The position numbers and the translations under genes were made by a program. From Spirochaetaceae bacterium (lineage in GTDB: Bacteria; Spirochaetota; Spirochaetia; B11-G9): a stretch of 11,973 bases of DNA. The stretch spans positions 1 to 11,973 of the forward strand of contig DAOVSY010000051.1 of assembly GCA_030633365.1 (NCBI GenBank), in the 5' to 3' direction. The number at the start of each line of letters is the position of its first letter. Positions within the stretch are counted from its first letter, which is position 1. Below the pieces are notes generated by a model. It did not search any database, was not told where the DNA came from, and saw only the letters and a list, made by a program, of their open reading frames with translations. Shown piece by piece: positions 1 through 7,034 of this stretch.

Positions 1-1263
1 CCCATCTGTATCAGAACGTCGTATTCTGCCAAAGCCGGTACCTCCGTCCACTTCCCCCCAGTAAATCTTATCATTTACAGAATCATAGGCTATATCTGCC
101 GGCCACCAGGTGGCAGTTGTCGATATTAAATCATAAGTTCCGGTCGAAGCATCTCCGTTTGATGTGTTTACTGAAGCTTTATAAATCATATGACTATTTC
201 CTGCTGTCCAGAAGACGGTTCCACTATCAACATCCAATGCAATTCCTTCGGTACCTCCAGTATTGATGATAACATCCCGAACATTACTGCCGTCCATATC
301 AGCACAACCAATTTTTTCGTCTCCACTGTCTGACCAGTATATCTTTCTATTATCTCCGTCAACAGCAATAGCCAATGGAGATGTCCCGGCTCCTGTATCT
401 ACAGCATTTTCTGCTTCCAGAGTTATATCGAGAACAGTTTTTCGGATTCTTTCATTATTTTGTTCTGTCCAGAACATACGCGGCATTTTGTTTGTAGTAT
501 CCTCAACCACTGAATATATAGCCTGTCTGCCTACCTCATCTCTAATGATGACATTTACATAATAGAAAACATTATCCATAAGACCGGTAACGATCTTCAT
601 ATTTATGTCAGCTTCCCATGTCCCGGCATGGGTTCCATCCAATTCAGCATTGGCAACATTATCTACATCTGCACTGTCTGTAGAATAAACCACAAGATAC
701 TCGAGACCTTCTACAGGTGTTATATCATCAAGACCTTTATTCCATGAAACAGTAAGAGTTTCAGTACCCACACTATCAATTACCAGTCCCCCGCCAGCAC
801 TTGGATCAATAAGATCATTAGTAGTAGTAGCAGAAACACCATCATACAGAGCCGTATTACCAGCTTTATCGCGTACCAATACATTCATATAATAGGTGGA
901 AAGGATCGAAAGCCCCGAAACATCACCTGATTCTATATCAGCTACCCAATCCAATCCCACTATTCCATTATTTTCAGCTTCTTTTACACTACCAATATTA
1001 TCAGTAACAGAATATACAACTTTATATTCAAGATCTTCCTGATCGACCACATCATCCTTTGACTTTGACCAGGATAATGATACAGCAGTAGCTCGAGCTT
1101 CTTCAACAGTAATGGAACCACTCCCACCTGGAATTGGCGGGTTGGTTTCTTCTATTTCTATTTTATTGTCTAAACCCGTCGTTAAATTATTATTACAGGT
1201 AACAAAAAACAAAAGACCAAACCCAACGGCAATAACCGTTATCACTTTCACTATTCTTCCCAT
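1..1263 (-). CDS. Lipoprotein with two FN3-like repeats and a YWTD beta-propeller, partial
   Basis: The reverse frame is open for 421 codons from an ATG at 1263 to the window edge, so the C-terminus is missing. The N-terminus has basic residues, a hydrophobic stretch and LFFVTC followed by Asn residues, which reads as a lipoprotein signal with lipidated Cys23; spirochaete lipoboxes are often this loose. Residues about 50-146 and 160-255 are two copies of one FN3-like module, sharing SLSWSK/TVSWNK, LEYKVVYS/LEYLVVYS and YYMNVLVRDKAG/YYVNVIIRDEVG. From about residue 260 come YWTD-type propeller blades (KIYWSDSGDEKIGCADMDG, then KIYWGEVDGG). An AGGGG ribosome site (1271-1275) lies 7 nt before the start, and the start overlaps the upstream gene by 13 bp, suggesting translational coupling. 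The likely role is an envelope-anchored binding protein; the ligand is unknown. The family call is fairly secure, the function is not. Confidence 0.85.
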   Translation of the reverse strand, partial: MGRIVKVITVIAVGFGLLFFVTCNNNLTTGLDNKIEIEETNPPIPGGSGSITVEEARATAVSLSWSKSKDDVVDQEDLEYKVVYSVTDNIGSVKEAENNGIVGLDWVADIESGDVSGLSILSTYYMNVLVRDKAGNTALYDGVSATTTNDLIDPSAGGGLVIDSVGTETLTVSWNKGLDDITPVEGLEYLVVYSTDSADVDNVANAELDGTHAGTWEADINMKIVTGLMDNVFYYVNVIIRDEVGRQAIYSVVEDTTNKMPRMFWTEQNNERIRKTVLDITLEAENAVDTGAGTSPLAIAVDGDNRKIYWSDSGDEKIGCADMDGSNVRDVIINTGGTEGIALDVDSGTVFWTAGNSHMIYKASVNTSNGDASTGTYDLISTTATWWPADIAYDSVNDKIYWGEVDGGTGFGRIRRSDTDG

Positions 1264-3302
1264 ATCATCACCCCTTTGTATGAGCCCTGTCCAGAAGCCC
1301 TGCCGGAACCAGCCTGTGAAATATCCAGATACGAATAGCGCATAGCCAGGTCTGGACTTCTATCTTGTAATTTCTTGTAATAGATATCAGATTCAGTAAA
1401 ATCCCCAAGCTCATTGTAGATACGTGATAACTGTAGAAGCATTAAACTATTATTGGGCTTTAAACCCTGAACTCTTTTATAATGGGAGAGAGCATTCTTA
1501 AGATCACCTTCCATAAAAAATATATTACCCAGATTTAAAAGAGCAGGAGAATATTCCTTTATTTTCAGGACCTGGTTAAAATACTCCCCGGCCTTATCCA
1601 TACGACCGTACCGGGCATAGATAATACCCAGCCTGTTTAAAATTACATGCTTATTTGTACTTTGCTGCAGCTTATCTTCAAGTGCACTAGTCCGGGCAAA
1701 CAGTTCCCTGTTTACAAATCTATCCATTTCTTTGGTATAAACCTCTATCACATCATTCATTGGACTGAAGGAGATATCCGTGGACTCACCTATATATCCT
1801 ATAGGTTCGTAAATCTCCCAGGATTTATACATGGGATAGAGTTGTGCAGTATTCCGGGATAAATTATCCCTCCATTGAAGAGAACCGGTTTTCCAGGCTT
1901 CAAGAAAAGAAGAGTTAACCTTGGTTATCTCAATTGGCACCCATGCCCTGTCATCAAATATTATAATATCCTCAGGATCCTGAAATGTTTTTTTAACCTC
2001 CGAAGGTGGTAATTTCAAAGCAAAGGCCATAAAAATATGCCCGGGAATAGTTATAAAAGCAGTATCTATCCCCACCGCCTGGAGTATGGATGTGTATAAA
2101 ATAGAAAGATCATCGCAATCACCGGATTTATAATGGAGAGTGTTCCTGGGAAACTGGATAAAATCCACAGCCATCTTGTTTTTCGAAAACTCAATAAAGG
2201 GCGTTGTAGGATCGACAACATAATTCATTCCATACACCCTCAAAGCCTCATGAAGAGCCATTGCCGTACTTAAATTTCCGTCTACAGTACTGCCGGATTC
2301 TTTTACCATATGGGCAATTGATTTAGCAATATCCAGGACCTCCGGATCTTTATAGGTTACATATGCTGCAACCTTACGATCATCATCCCAGATCATTGCA
2401 TGACGATCGTGAAGACGGATTGATTCCGAATGCTCCACTGAGTATCGTTTGTTTTTTTGAGAATAGGACACAGTAACCTTACCGGATACTAAAGTAGCTT
2501 CAGTAATATCAAGCACTTTCTCTGCAAATAATGCAAACAAATCAATTTCGGCACTCTTACCACCCTGCAGTTTTACAGGTGCAGGACAGGTTGTGGGATT
2601 ATCCATATATTTATCTATAAATAAAGTTACCTCAATATCATCCATAGTGGTCTCACCCACATTATGAATAGTTGCTTTTCCAATACTGTTGGTGCTGTAA
2701 TACTTGTATAATACTGGAAAGACATTTATAAAATTAATGTTTTCAATTTTTATCTGACGTGAACTTAGAAATGTGAACTTATTGCTTATACCAATATTTA
2801 CTCCGCTAAACAATGCTCCGCCGTCACCATCAGATAAGTACTTATAGTCAGCCTGAATACCAATATTATATGAAGGAGTTAAAGACCAGCCTACTCTGCC
2901 TCCGGAAGAAAAAAAGATATTACCGCCATCCGCATTTTCACTGTCTGCAATAACACCGTAATAGTATCCTGCAGATCCGAAAATATTAGCTGATATTTTT
3001 TTAAATTTTGGGAAATTAAGTGATAAACCACCCCCGGCTGCAAAAAAATTGCACCCATCACCAGTCCATATAGGCAGATAAGAAAAGCCAAGCCCCCCTC
3101 TGATACCCAGGAATGGTAAAAATGGAAACCGGTATTCACTATCGATACCTACAGCTCCTCCATTAGTAAAGTATGCTGAATCAGTTTTAAATGGCATCTC
3201 TATTCCGGGAGTTATAGAAACTGAAAAAATACCAGTTTTTTCTCCAAAAATATTTACTGAGAGTAAAAACAACAGAAAAACTACTAAAAACTTAATCTTC
3301 AC
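1251..3302 (-). CDS. Exported protein: possible beta-barrel, transglutaminase-like domain and TPR repeats
   Basis: This 683-residue protein starts at a GTG with a strong GGAGG 5 nt upstream. Residues 1-20 form a signal peptide (cleavage near IFG). Residues about 25-178 are Gly- and aromatic-rich alternating strands, like a small outer-membrane barrel. Residues about 190-295 look like an Ig/CARDB-type beta domain (ATIHNVGETTMDDIEVTLFI). Residues about 320-460 hold a transglutaminase-like core: Cys396 in KSGDCDDLS, His422 in PGHIFMAF, and Glu458 in WVPIEIT where most families have Asp. Residues about 550-650 are TPR-like helices (ALLNLGNIFFMEGDLKNALSHYKR). Transglutaminase-fold proteins of bacteria include cross-linkers, proteases and peptidases, so the reaction cannot be fixed from sequence. 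It is probably co-transcribed with the downstream lipoprotein gene, which overlaps it by 13 bp. Placement in the outer membrane or periplasm is inference. Confidence 0.88.
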   Translation of the reverse strand: MKIKFLVVFLLFLLSVNIFGEKTGIFSVSITPGIEMPFKTDSAYFTNGGAVGIDSEYRFPFLPFLGIRGGLGFSYLPIWTGDGCNFFAAGGGLSLNFPKFKKISANIFGSAGYYYGVIADSENADGGNIFFSSGGRVGWSLTPSYNIGIQADYKYLSDGDGGALFSGVNIGISNKFTFLSSRQIKIENINFINVFPVLYKYYSTNSIGKATIHNVGETTMDDIEVTLFIDKYMDNPTTCPAPVKLQGGKSAEIDLFALFAEKVLDITEATLVSGKVTVSYSQKNKRYSVEHSESIRLHDRHAMIWDDDRKVAAYVTYKDPEVLDIAKSIAHMVKESGSTVDGNLSTAMALHEALRVYGMNYVVDPTTPFIEFSKNKMAVDFIQFPRNTLHYKSGDCDDLSILYTSILQAVGIDTAFITIPGHIFMAFALKLPPSEVKKTFQDPEDIIIFDDRAWVPIEITKVNSSFLEAWKTGSLQWRDNLSRNTAQLYPMYKSWEIYEPIGYIGESTDISFSPMNDVIEVYTKEMDRFVNRELFARTSALEDKLQQSTNKHVILNRLGIIYARYGRMDKAGEYFNQVLKIKEYSPALLNLGNIFFMEGDLKNALSHYKRVQGLKPNNSLMLLQLSRIYNELGDFTESDIYYKKLQDRSPDLAMRYSYLDISQAGSGRASGQGSYKGVMIWEE

Positions 3303-3307
3303 CTGGT

Positions 3308-3312
3308 CCTCC
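3308..3312 (-). promoter_or_regulatory. Strong Shine-Dalgarno site fixing a GTG start
   Basis: GGAGG on the minus strand lies 5 nt before the GTG at 3302-3300. Its strength and spacing support GTG as the start, and the signal peptide begins directly there. Confidence 0.8.
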
Positions 3313-3437
3313 AGATTCGAATTTATTTTATGTAATAAAAGCTGCAGAAAATTGAAAGTGATATTTGATGTCTGAGTAGGTGTACTGATTTTTAAAATAG
3401 TTGAACATAATGAATACTTCTCTTAAATACATATTAA

Positions 3438-3462
3438 TTATAATATTATATTAATATTATAA
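3438..3462. repeat. Perfect 11-bp inverted repeat (25-bp AT-only palindrome)
   Basis: The arms TTATAATATTA (3438-3448) and TAATATTATAA (3452-3462) are exact reverse complements around a TAT spacer. The repeat covers the predicted -10 of the downstream gene and contains TATAAT on both strands. It could be an operator, a DNA-unwinding site or chance in very AT-rich DNA. The adjacent gene encodes a Crp-like regulator, but the sequence does not resemble the classic Crp half-site TGTGA. Confidence 0.6.
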
Positions 3463-3474
3463 CATAGGATTCAA
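3445..3474 (-). promoter_or_regulatory. Likely sigma-70 type promoter for the barrel/transglutaminase gene
   Basis: On the minus strand, TTGAAT (3474-3469) and TATAAT (3450-3445) are separated by 18 bp. Another TATAAT lies at 3461-3456, so the exact start is uncertain, and such AT-rich DNA gives chance matches. The placement upstream of a gene with a strong ribosome site supports it. Confidence 0.5.
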
Positions 3475-3554
3475 TAAAATTAAAACTTAATTTTTTTTAG
3501 GTTTACAAGTAGAATATTAATAGTAAAACAGCAATCTTTTATAATATTTGGATT

Positions 3555-4787
3555 CTAGCGTCTGCTTGCAGCAGCGGCTCTTCTGGATCTGGATATTTTT
3601 TCCATTTTCATGTAGTAACCTGCCTGCTTTGCTACCTCTTCCATATCAGCCACTCTAATCTTATTATCCACAAGCTTAAATTTGGTATTTTGGAGAAGTT
3701 CCCTAAGCGGTGCATTACCTTCACCCTTTGAAAAACCAACCATATTTATAAGTTCTTTTGTTCCAAAGTCAAAAGAATATGCTTCATTGGTAATAGGAAC
3801 CCTAAGTTTTTCCAGTTGAATCCAAAGAGCATGATACAATCGTCCAAGAGGATCACTTAACTCAGTATTGGCCAGTTGTTTATATATGAACCAGATTCTT
3901 TCAGATAACAATTGGGTTAAGCGGGTAATTATCTGAGGTTGCGCTGATACCATTCGTTTAAAATTTGCCTTATTTACAGCCAATAATACTGCATCATCAT
4001 AAGCTATTGCAGATGCCGATCTTGGTTTATCTTCCAGAAGAGACATTTCTCCAAAAATATCACCAGGTTTAAGAAGAGCAAGCATAACTTCATTATCATT
4101 TACAATCTTGGTTATTTTTACACTTCCTTTCTGAATTATATACAATTCCTGTCCTGGCTGACTTTCTGAAAAAACCATAGTATCTTTAGGATAGCTACGT
4201 GTAAATTCCTCACTGCTTCCATCCAGAAAAACAGCCTTGGAGTATGGTTTAATTTTACCCATTCTTTCTCTGGCAATATTTATACTTGATCCGGAAGGAC
4301 AGTACTTTATGTATTGATGATAGGCATAATAGGCATGATTATATTGACTCTGTCTTGCATAGTACTCTGCGACCTTAAAAAGATGATCTGGATTATCATT
4401 TGCAATACTTTTTAGGGTTATTCTGGTAAGAGCTTCATCTAAAAACCGCATTTTTTTACTAAACTGCTGAATAATCTTCATTGCAACAGGTGTATTCTTC
4501 TCAATAAGAAGGCCAAACTGATCCCGGTGAACAGAGATGAGCACAACATCAGTCATAGCCTGGGCTGTTTCTATATGACTATGAGAAGACATTGTTGAAA
4601 CTACACCAAAAAAATCACCCGGAGAAAGAACATCACTTCCTTCTTCCTCTACAACCTTAACTTCTTTACTTATACGTACTGATCCCTGTCTTAAAATATA
4701 GAAAAAATCTGCTTTCTGCTTTCCTTCAACTATAATATAAGCGCCTTTTCGGAAATTTACTAAAGAAAGCTGCAAAGGATTAATCAT
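3555..4787 (-). CDS. Crp/Fnr-like regulator with two cyclic-nucleotide-binding domains
   Basis: This protein has 410 residues, against about 200-230 for ordinary Crp. Residues about 5-115 are a first cNMP-binding beta-roll whose phosphate-binding cassette is degenerate: FGVVSTMSSHSHIETAQA, with the Glu and Arg both missing. Residues about 130-165 are a TPR-like helical linker. Residues about 185-305 are a second beta-roll with an intact cassette, FGEMSLLEDKPRSASA (Glu247, Arg256). Residues about 335-390 resemble the Crp winged helix (TKELINMVGFSKGEGNAPLR, then DNKIRVADMEEV), so DNA binding is likely. The protein ends in a basic Ala/Arg tail, SRSRRAAAASRR. A GGTGG-type ribosome site precedes the ATG. 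The gene stands alone between two intergenic regions, with its own likely promoters. It probably senses cAMP or a related nucleotide through the second domain; the ligand and target genes are inference. Confidence 0.88.
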   Translation of the reverse strand: MINPLQLSLVNFRKGAYIIVEGKQKADFFYILRQGSVRISKEVKVVEEEGSDVLSPGDFFGVVSTMSSHSHIETAQAMTDVVLISVHRDQFGLLIEKNTPVAMKIIQQFSKKMRFLDEALTRITLKSIANDNPDHLFKVAEYYARQSQYNHAYYAYHQYIKYCPSGSSINIARERMGKIKPYSKAVFLDGSSEEFTRSYPKDTMVFSESQPGQELYIIQKGSVKITKIVNDNEVMLALLKPGDIFGEMSLLEDKPRSASAIAYDDAVLLAVNKANFKRMVSAQPQIITRLTQLLSERIWFIYKQLANTELSDPLGRLYHALWIQLEKLRVPITNEAYSFDFGTKELINMVGFSKGEGNAPLRELLQNTKFKLVDNKIRVADMEEVAKQAGYYMKMEKISRSRRAAAASRR

Positions 4788-4830
4788 AAACCACCCAAAT
4801 AACTAAATTAAAATGTAGTACAAAAGTAAT

Positions 4831-4857
4831 ATTATACTTATATCAATCATAATACAA
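4831..4857 (-). promoter_or_regulatory. Second candidate promoter for the cNMP regulator gene
   Basis: TTGTAT (4857-4852) and TATAAT (4836-4831) lie on the minus strand with a 15-bp spacer; shifting the -35 to TCTTGT gives 17 bp. It would give a leader of about 35-40 nt. It is weaker than the upstream candidate and could be a chance match. Confidence 0.3.
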
Positions 4858-4870
4858 GAAGATAAAGATT

Positions 4871-4899
4871 GTATTATAATCTTCGGTGGATTCTTTCAA
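4871..4899 (-). promoter_or_regulatory. Likely sigma-70 type promoter for the cNMP regulator gene
   Basis: TTGAAA (4899-4894) is followed after 17 bp by TAATAC (4876-4871), or after 15 bp by the perfect TATAAT (4878-4873). A short inverted repeat, AAGATT (4865-4870) and AATCTT (4878-4883), overlaps the -10 and could be an operator. The element lies in the 139-bp gap after the transglutaminase-fold gene, so the regulator can be transcribed apart from the sigma operon. I see no terminator in the gap, so read-through is also possible. Confidence 0.5.
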
Positions 4900-4926
4900 A
4901 GTCACTAGTATTTTACTTTTAATAAT

Positions 4927-6549
4927 TTATTTCCACCAGTCTATAACCTGAATAGGACTCCAGACAGCTCTATAATCCCGTACATTTCCGGATGATTCTT
5001 CATAGATATCCTGAAAAGAGTAAAACCTATCTCTGGAATTAGTAATTCCATCCGGATTGATCTTTTTTAATTCTATATTTCCTCTTGAAAATGCAATATG
5101 CTGACTACCAATATTACCAAAATAGTACTCAATGTTACTTTCTCTTACTGGAAGGTCTGAAAGACTCATATTATCTCCCATGGCAGGGTCCACTGAAATC
5201 CAGCCAATTCCATTAATATAGATTTCAGACCACCAATGATTTACTGTTTGTTTATTTCCATAAACCATGAATCCTGCCACAGGCCTTGATGGAACTCCTG
5301 CATTTCTGGCTAAAGCAGTAAATAAAATTGCATACTCATAGGCATCTGCCTTCCTGTTTCCAAGACTTTCAATAACAGTACCAGATTCGGATATATTTAC
5401 ATAATCAAGTCTTCTAATTAGATACTGATATAATTTCTGAGCTTTTAAATATGGATTTTTTTCATTTCCCACTATTGAACGAACAACATCTCTTATTGTT
5501 TTATTATCTGTTGGAACCAGTTTATCTTCTCTTGTATAAAAACTTACCAACTTTCGCTCTTCATCATATTTCCCCTCAATTGAAGAAATATTTATATCTG
5601 TTTCTATTGCATATCTTTCAAACCAGTGAGTTTGATTTAAAAAATACTCATTCCAGGGTTGAAGGTTTTCCAAATTATACCTGTTAAGACCTTTGTAGTT
5701 CTCCCACATTGGTTCAGGTTCAAAAACAGATTCGACACTTCTATTGGAAAGACTTGCCTGAATAACAGGAGCCCAGATCTGAATACTGTTTTCAGGTTCA
5801 GCAATAACATTAGAAACAGTCACACCATATTGCAACTGATAACCCCTTTGCTGATTATACCTTTTTACTCCAAAGGGGTATGTAACTTCAAAATAAATGG
5901 AATTACTCATCCCCCTGTCTGTACTTATCTGTATATTGCCCGAAGTAGCTCCATCAGGAACATATACTGAAAGAGAATGATCGCTCCATTCAATGTAGTC
6001 GAAATCAAGTTCAGAACAAGCAACATTTTTACTGGCATCAGATGAAAAAAAACTAAAAAGAACAGTACTGGAGCCTCTTTCTGATCCAAGGTTTAGACCT
6101 TTAATATCAACACGATCCCCAACCATACCTTTTTCAGGAAAAATAGTTTCTAAATATGGTTCACCAGGACCAGCAGGACCGGAAACTATTACAGGGATAT
6201 ATTCCTTATTTGTAAATAGTAATCCATTACTCAGATTTTTTTGAGATTTAACAAAAATACGTCCGGATCCAACTTCATCAGGAACCCTTAGAATAATTTT
6301 TGTATCAGTCCATTCCAAATAACTTGATACTGTAGGCCTTATTCCGGCAATAATTACAAAGCCATCTTCTGAGTCATTCCCAAAATTATCGCCTCTAATT
6401 ATAATATTCTCACCAGGAAAAGCTACCGAAGGATCAAGACTGTCAATTCTTGGATTACTGCCGGTTATAAATGATGAAACCAGATATATAACTGTCAAAA
6501 TAATAAATATTCCGACAGGAAGGATTGCAGGATGTTGAATTTTTTTCAT
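4927..6549 (-). CDS. Membrane-anchored IPT/TIG protein with a transglutaminase fold lacking the catalytic cysteine
   Basis: This 540-residue protein begins with a hydrophobic segment (about 8-28) that may be an uncleaved anchor, so the rest should be outside the cytoplasm. Residues about 32-115 and 130-224 are two IPT/TIG Ig-like domains (IDSLDPSVAFPGENIIIRGDNFG; LETIFPEKGMVGDRVDIKG). Residues about 345-460 are a transglutaminase-like core. Its second half is typical: GVPSRPVAGF, His438 in VNHWWSEIYI and Asp454 in GWISVDPAMGD. At the nucleophile position, however, it reads KADAYEYA, with Ala403 (codon GCC) in place of Cys. The fold is probably kept while thiol chemistry is lost, pointing to binding or sensing. 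It is the last gene of the ECF sigma cluster and overlaps the preceding gene by ATGA. The domain call is secure; the role in signalling is inference. Confidence 0.88.
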   Translation of the reverse strand: MKKIQHPAILPVGIFIILTVIYLVSSFITGSNPRIDSLDPSVAFPGENIIIRGDNFGNDSEDGFVIIAGIRPTVSSYLEWTDTKIILRVPDEVGSGRIFVKSQKNLSNGLLFTNKEYIPVIVSGPAGPGEPYLETIFPEKGMVGDRVDIKGLNLGSERGSSTVLFSFFSSDASKNVACSELDFDYIEWSDHSLSVYVPDGATSGNIQISTDRGMSNSIYFEVTYPFGVKRYNQQRGYQLQYGVTVSNVIAEPENSIQIWAPVIQASLSNRSVESVFEPEPMWENYKGLNRYNLENLQPWNEYFLNQTHWFERYAIETDINISSIEGKYDEERKLVSFYTREDKLVPTDNKTIRDVVRSIVGNEKNPYLKAQKLYQYLIRRLDYVNISESGTVIESLGNRKADAYEYAILFTALARNAGVPSRPVAGFMVYGNKQTVNHWWSEIYINGIGWISVDPAMGDNMSLSDLPVRESNIEYYFGNIGSQHIAFSRGNIELKKINPDGITNSRDRFYSFQDIYEESSGNVRDYRAVWSPIQVIDWWK

Positions 6550-7034
6550 TTATTTTGATTTACCTGGATCTCCAGTTCAATATTATAAATTTTTGTATCC
6601 ATTGATTTGAGTACACCTAAGGGGAAAAATAAGACACTCTCACCTAAAGAAACAGGAAGACTATTAATTGTACTGTAATGATTCATTTCTTCTGATTCAG
6701 AAGAACCAATCCAGACTTCCCCCTGTGATACAAGAAGTATTGTATTATCGTTTCGAATATATGGGGTTATATCTGTTATAACAAGAATATTAACTCCCTG
6801 AAGTTTAACTTTTACCGATTTACCACTTATAGTAATTCGACTCATCTCCGCATCCCAGATAGTTATTCCCTGTTCGTCGACTATTCTTGTAATTATTTCT
6901 ATATTTAGCGCATTATTTTCAAGATATTTTAAGGCATCATTTATATCAACACCATAAACAATACTAATGGAAAAGAAGAGAATAAAAATAAAAAGAGATT
7001 TTTTTATCAAATTATCGACCGGCCAGGTATTCAT
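6546..7034 (-). CDS. Small exported protein of unknown family in the sigma operon
   Basis: I do not recognise this 162-residue protein. It has a signal peptide or anchor at about residues 10-28 (KKSLFIFILFFSISIVYG), and the mature part starts near VDINDALKYLENN. The rest is mainly alternating hydrophobic residues, suggesting a beta-rich domain (GKSVKVKLQGVNILVITDI, then NTILLVSQGEVWIG). It has no cysteine and no obvious catalytic motif. It overlaps the anti-sigma gene upstream and the transglutaminase-fold gene downstream by ATGA on each side, so translation is probably coupled, which fits the absence of a clear ribosome site. Its position in an ECF sigma operon suggests it works outside the cytoplasmic membrane with the anti-sigma factor or the transglutaminase-fold protein. 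That role is inference. Confidence 0.78.
   Translation of the reverse strand: MNTWPVDNLIKKSLFIFILFFSISIVYGVDINDALKYLENNALNIEIITRIVDEQGITIWDAEMSRITISGKSVKVKLQGVNILVITDITPYIRNDNTILLVSQGEVWIGSSESEEMNHYSTINSLPVSLGESVLFFPLGVLKSMDTKIYNIELEIQVNQNK

Larger units (their letters stand above)
3303..3554. other. 252-bp intergenic region, very AT-rich
   Basis: No gene is visible on either strand. The region lies between the stop of the cNMP regulator and the GTG of the barrel/transglutaminase gene. It holds a likely minus-strand promoter, a perfect 25-bp AT palindrome (annotated separately), and a second all-AT inverted repeat with 8-bp arms at 3476-3483 and 3487-3494. On the plus strand the latter continues into a T run ending at 3498, but its stem has no G or C and no plus-strand gene ends nearby. 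I see no GC-rich intrinsic terminator for the regulator gene. If the promoter is right, the barrel gene has a leader of about 135 nt in which I recognise no riboswitch. Confidence 0.6.

Noticed and set aside
186..368. Minus-strand frame of 60 codons
   Set aside because: It is an out-of-frame shadow within the lipoprotein gene.
263..562. Plus-strand frame of 99 codons
   Set aside because: It lies wholly opposite the lipoprotein gene, whose minus-strand frame is open for 421 codons with clear FN3-like and YWTD repeats. No ribosome site or family resemblance.
3476..3498. Inverted repeat followed by a T run, terminator-like on the plus strand
   Set aside because: The 8-bp stem is entirely A-T and no plus-strand gene ends there; simple AT-richness explains it.
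5451..5970. Two plus-strand frames opposite the IPT/transglutaminase gene
   Set aside because: Their products are low-complexity, rich in Leu, Tyr and Phe, and unlike any family; the opposite strand encodes clear domains.
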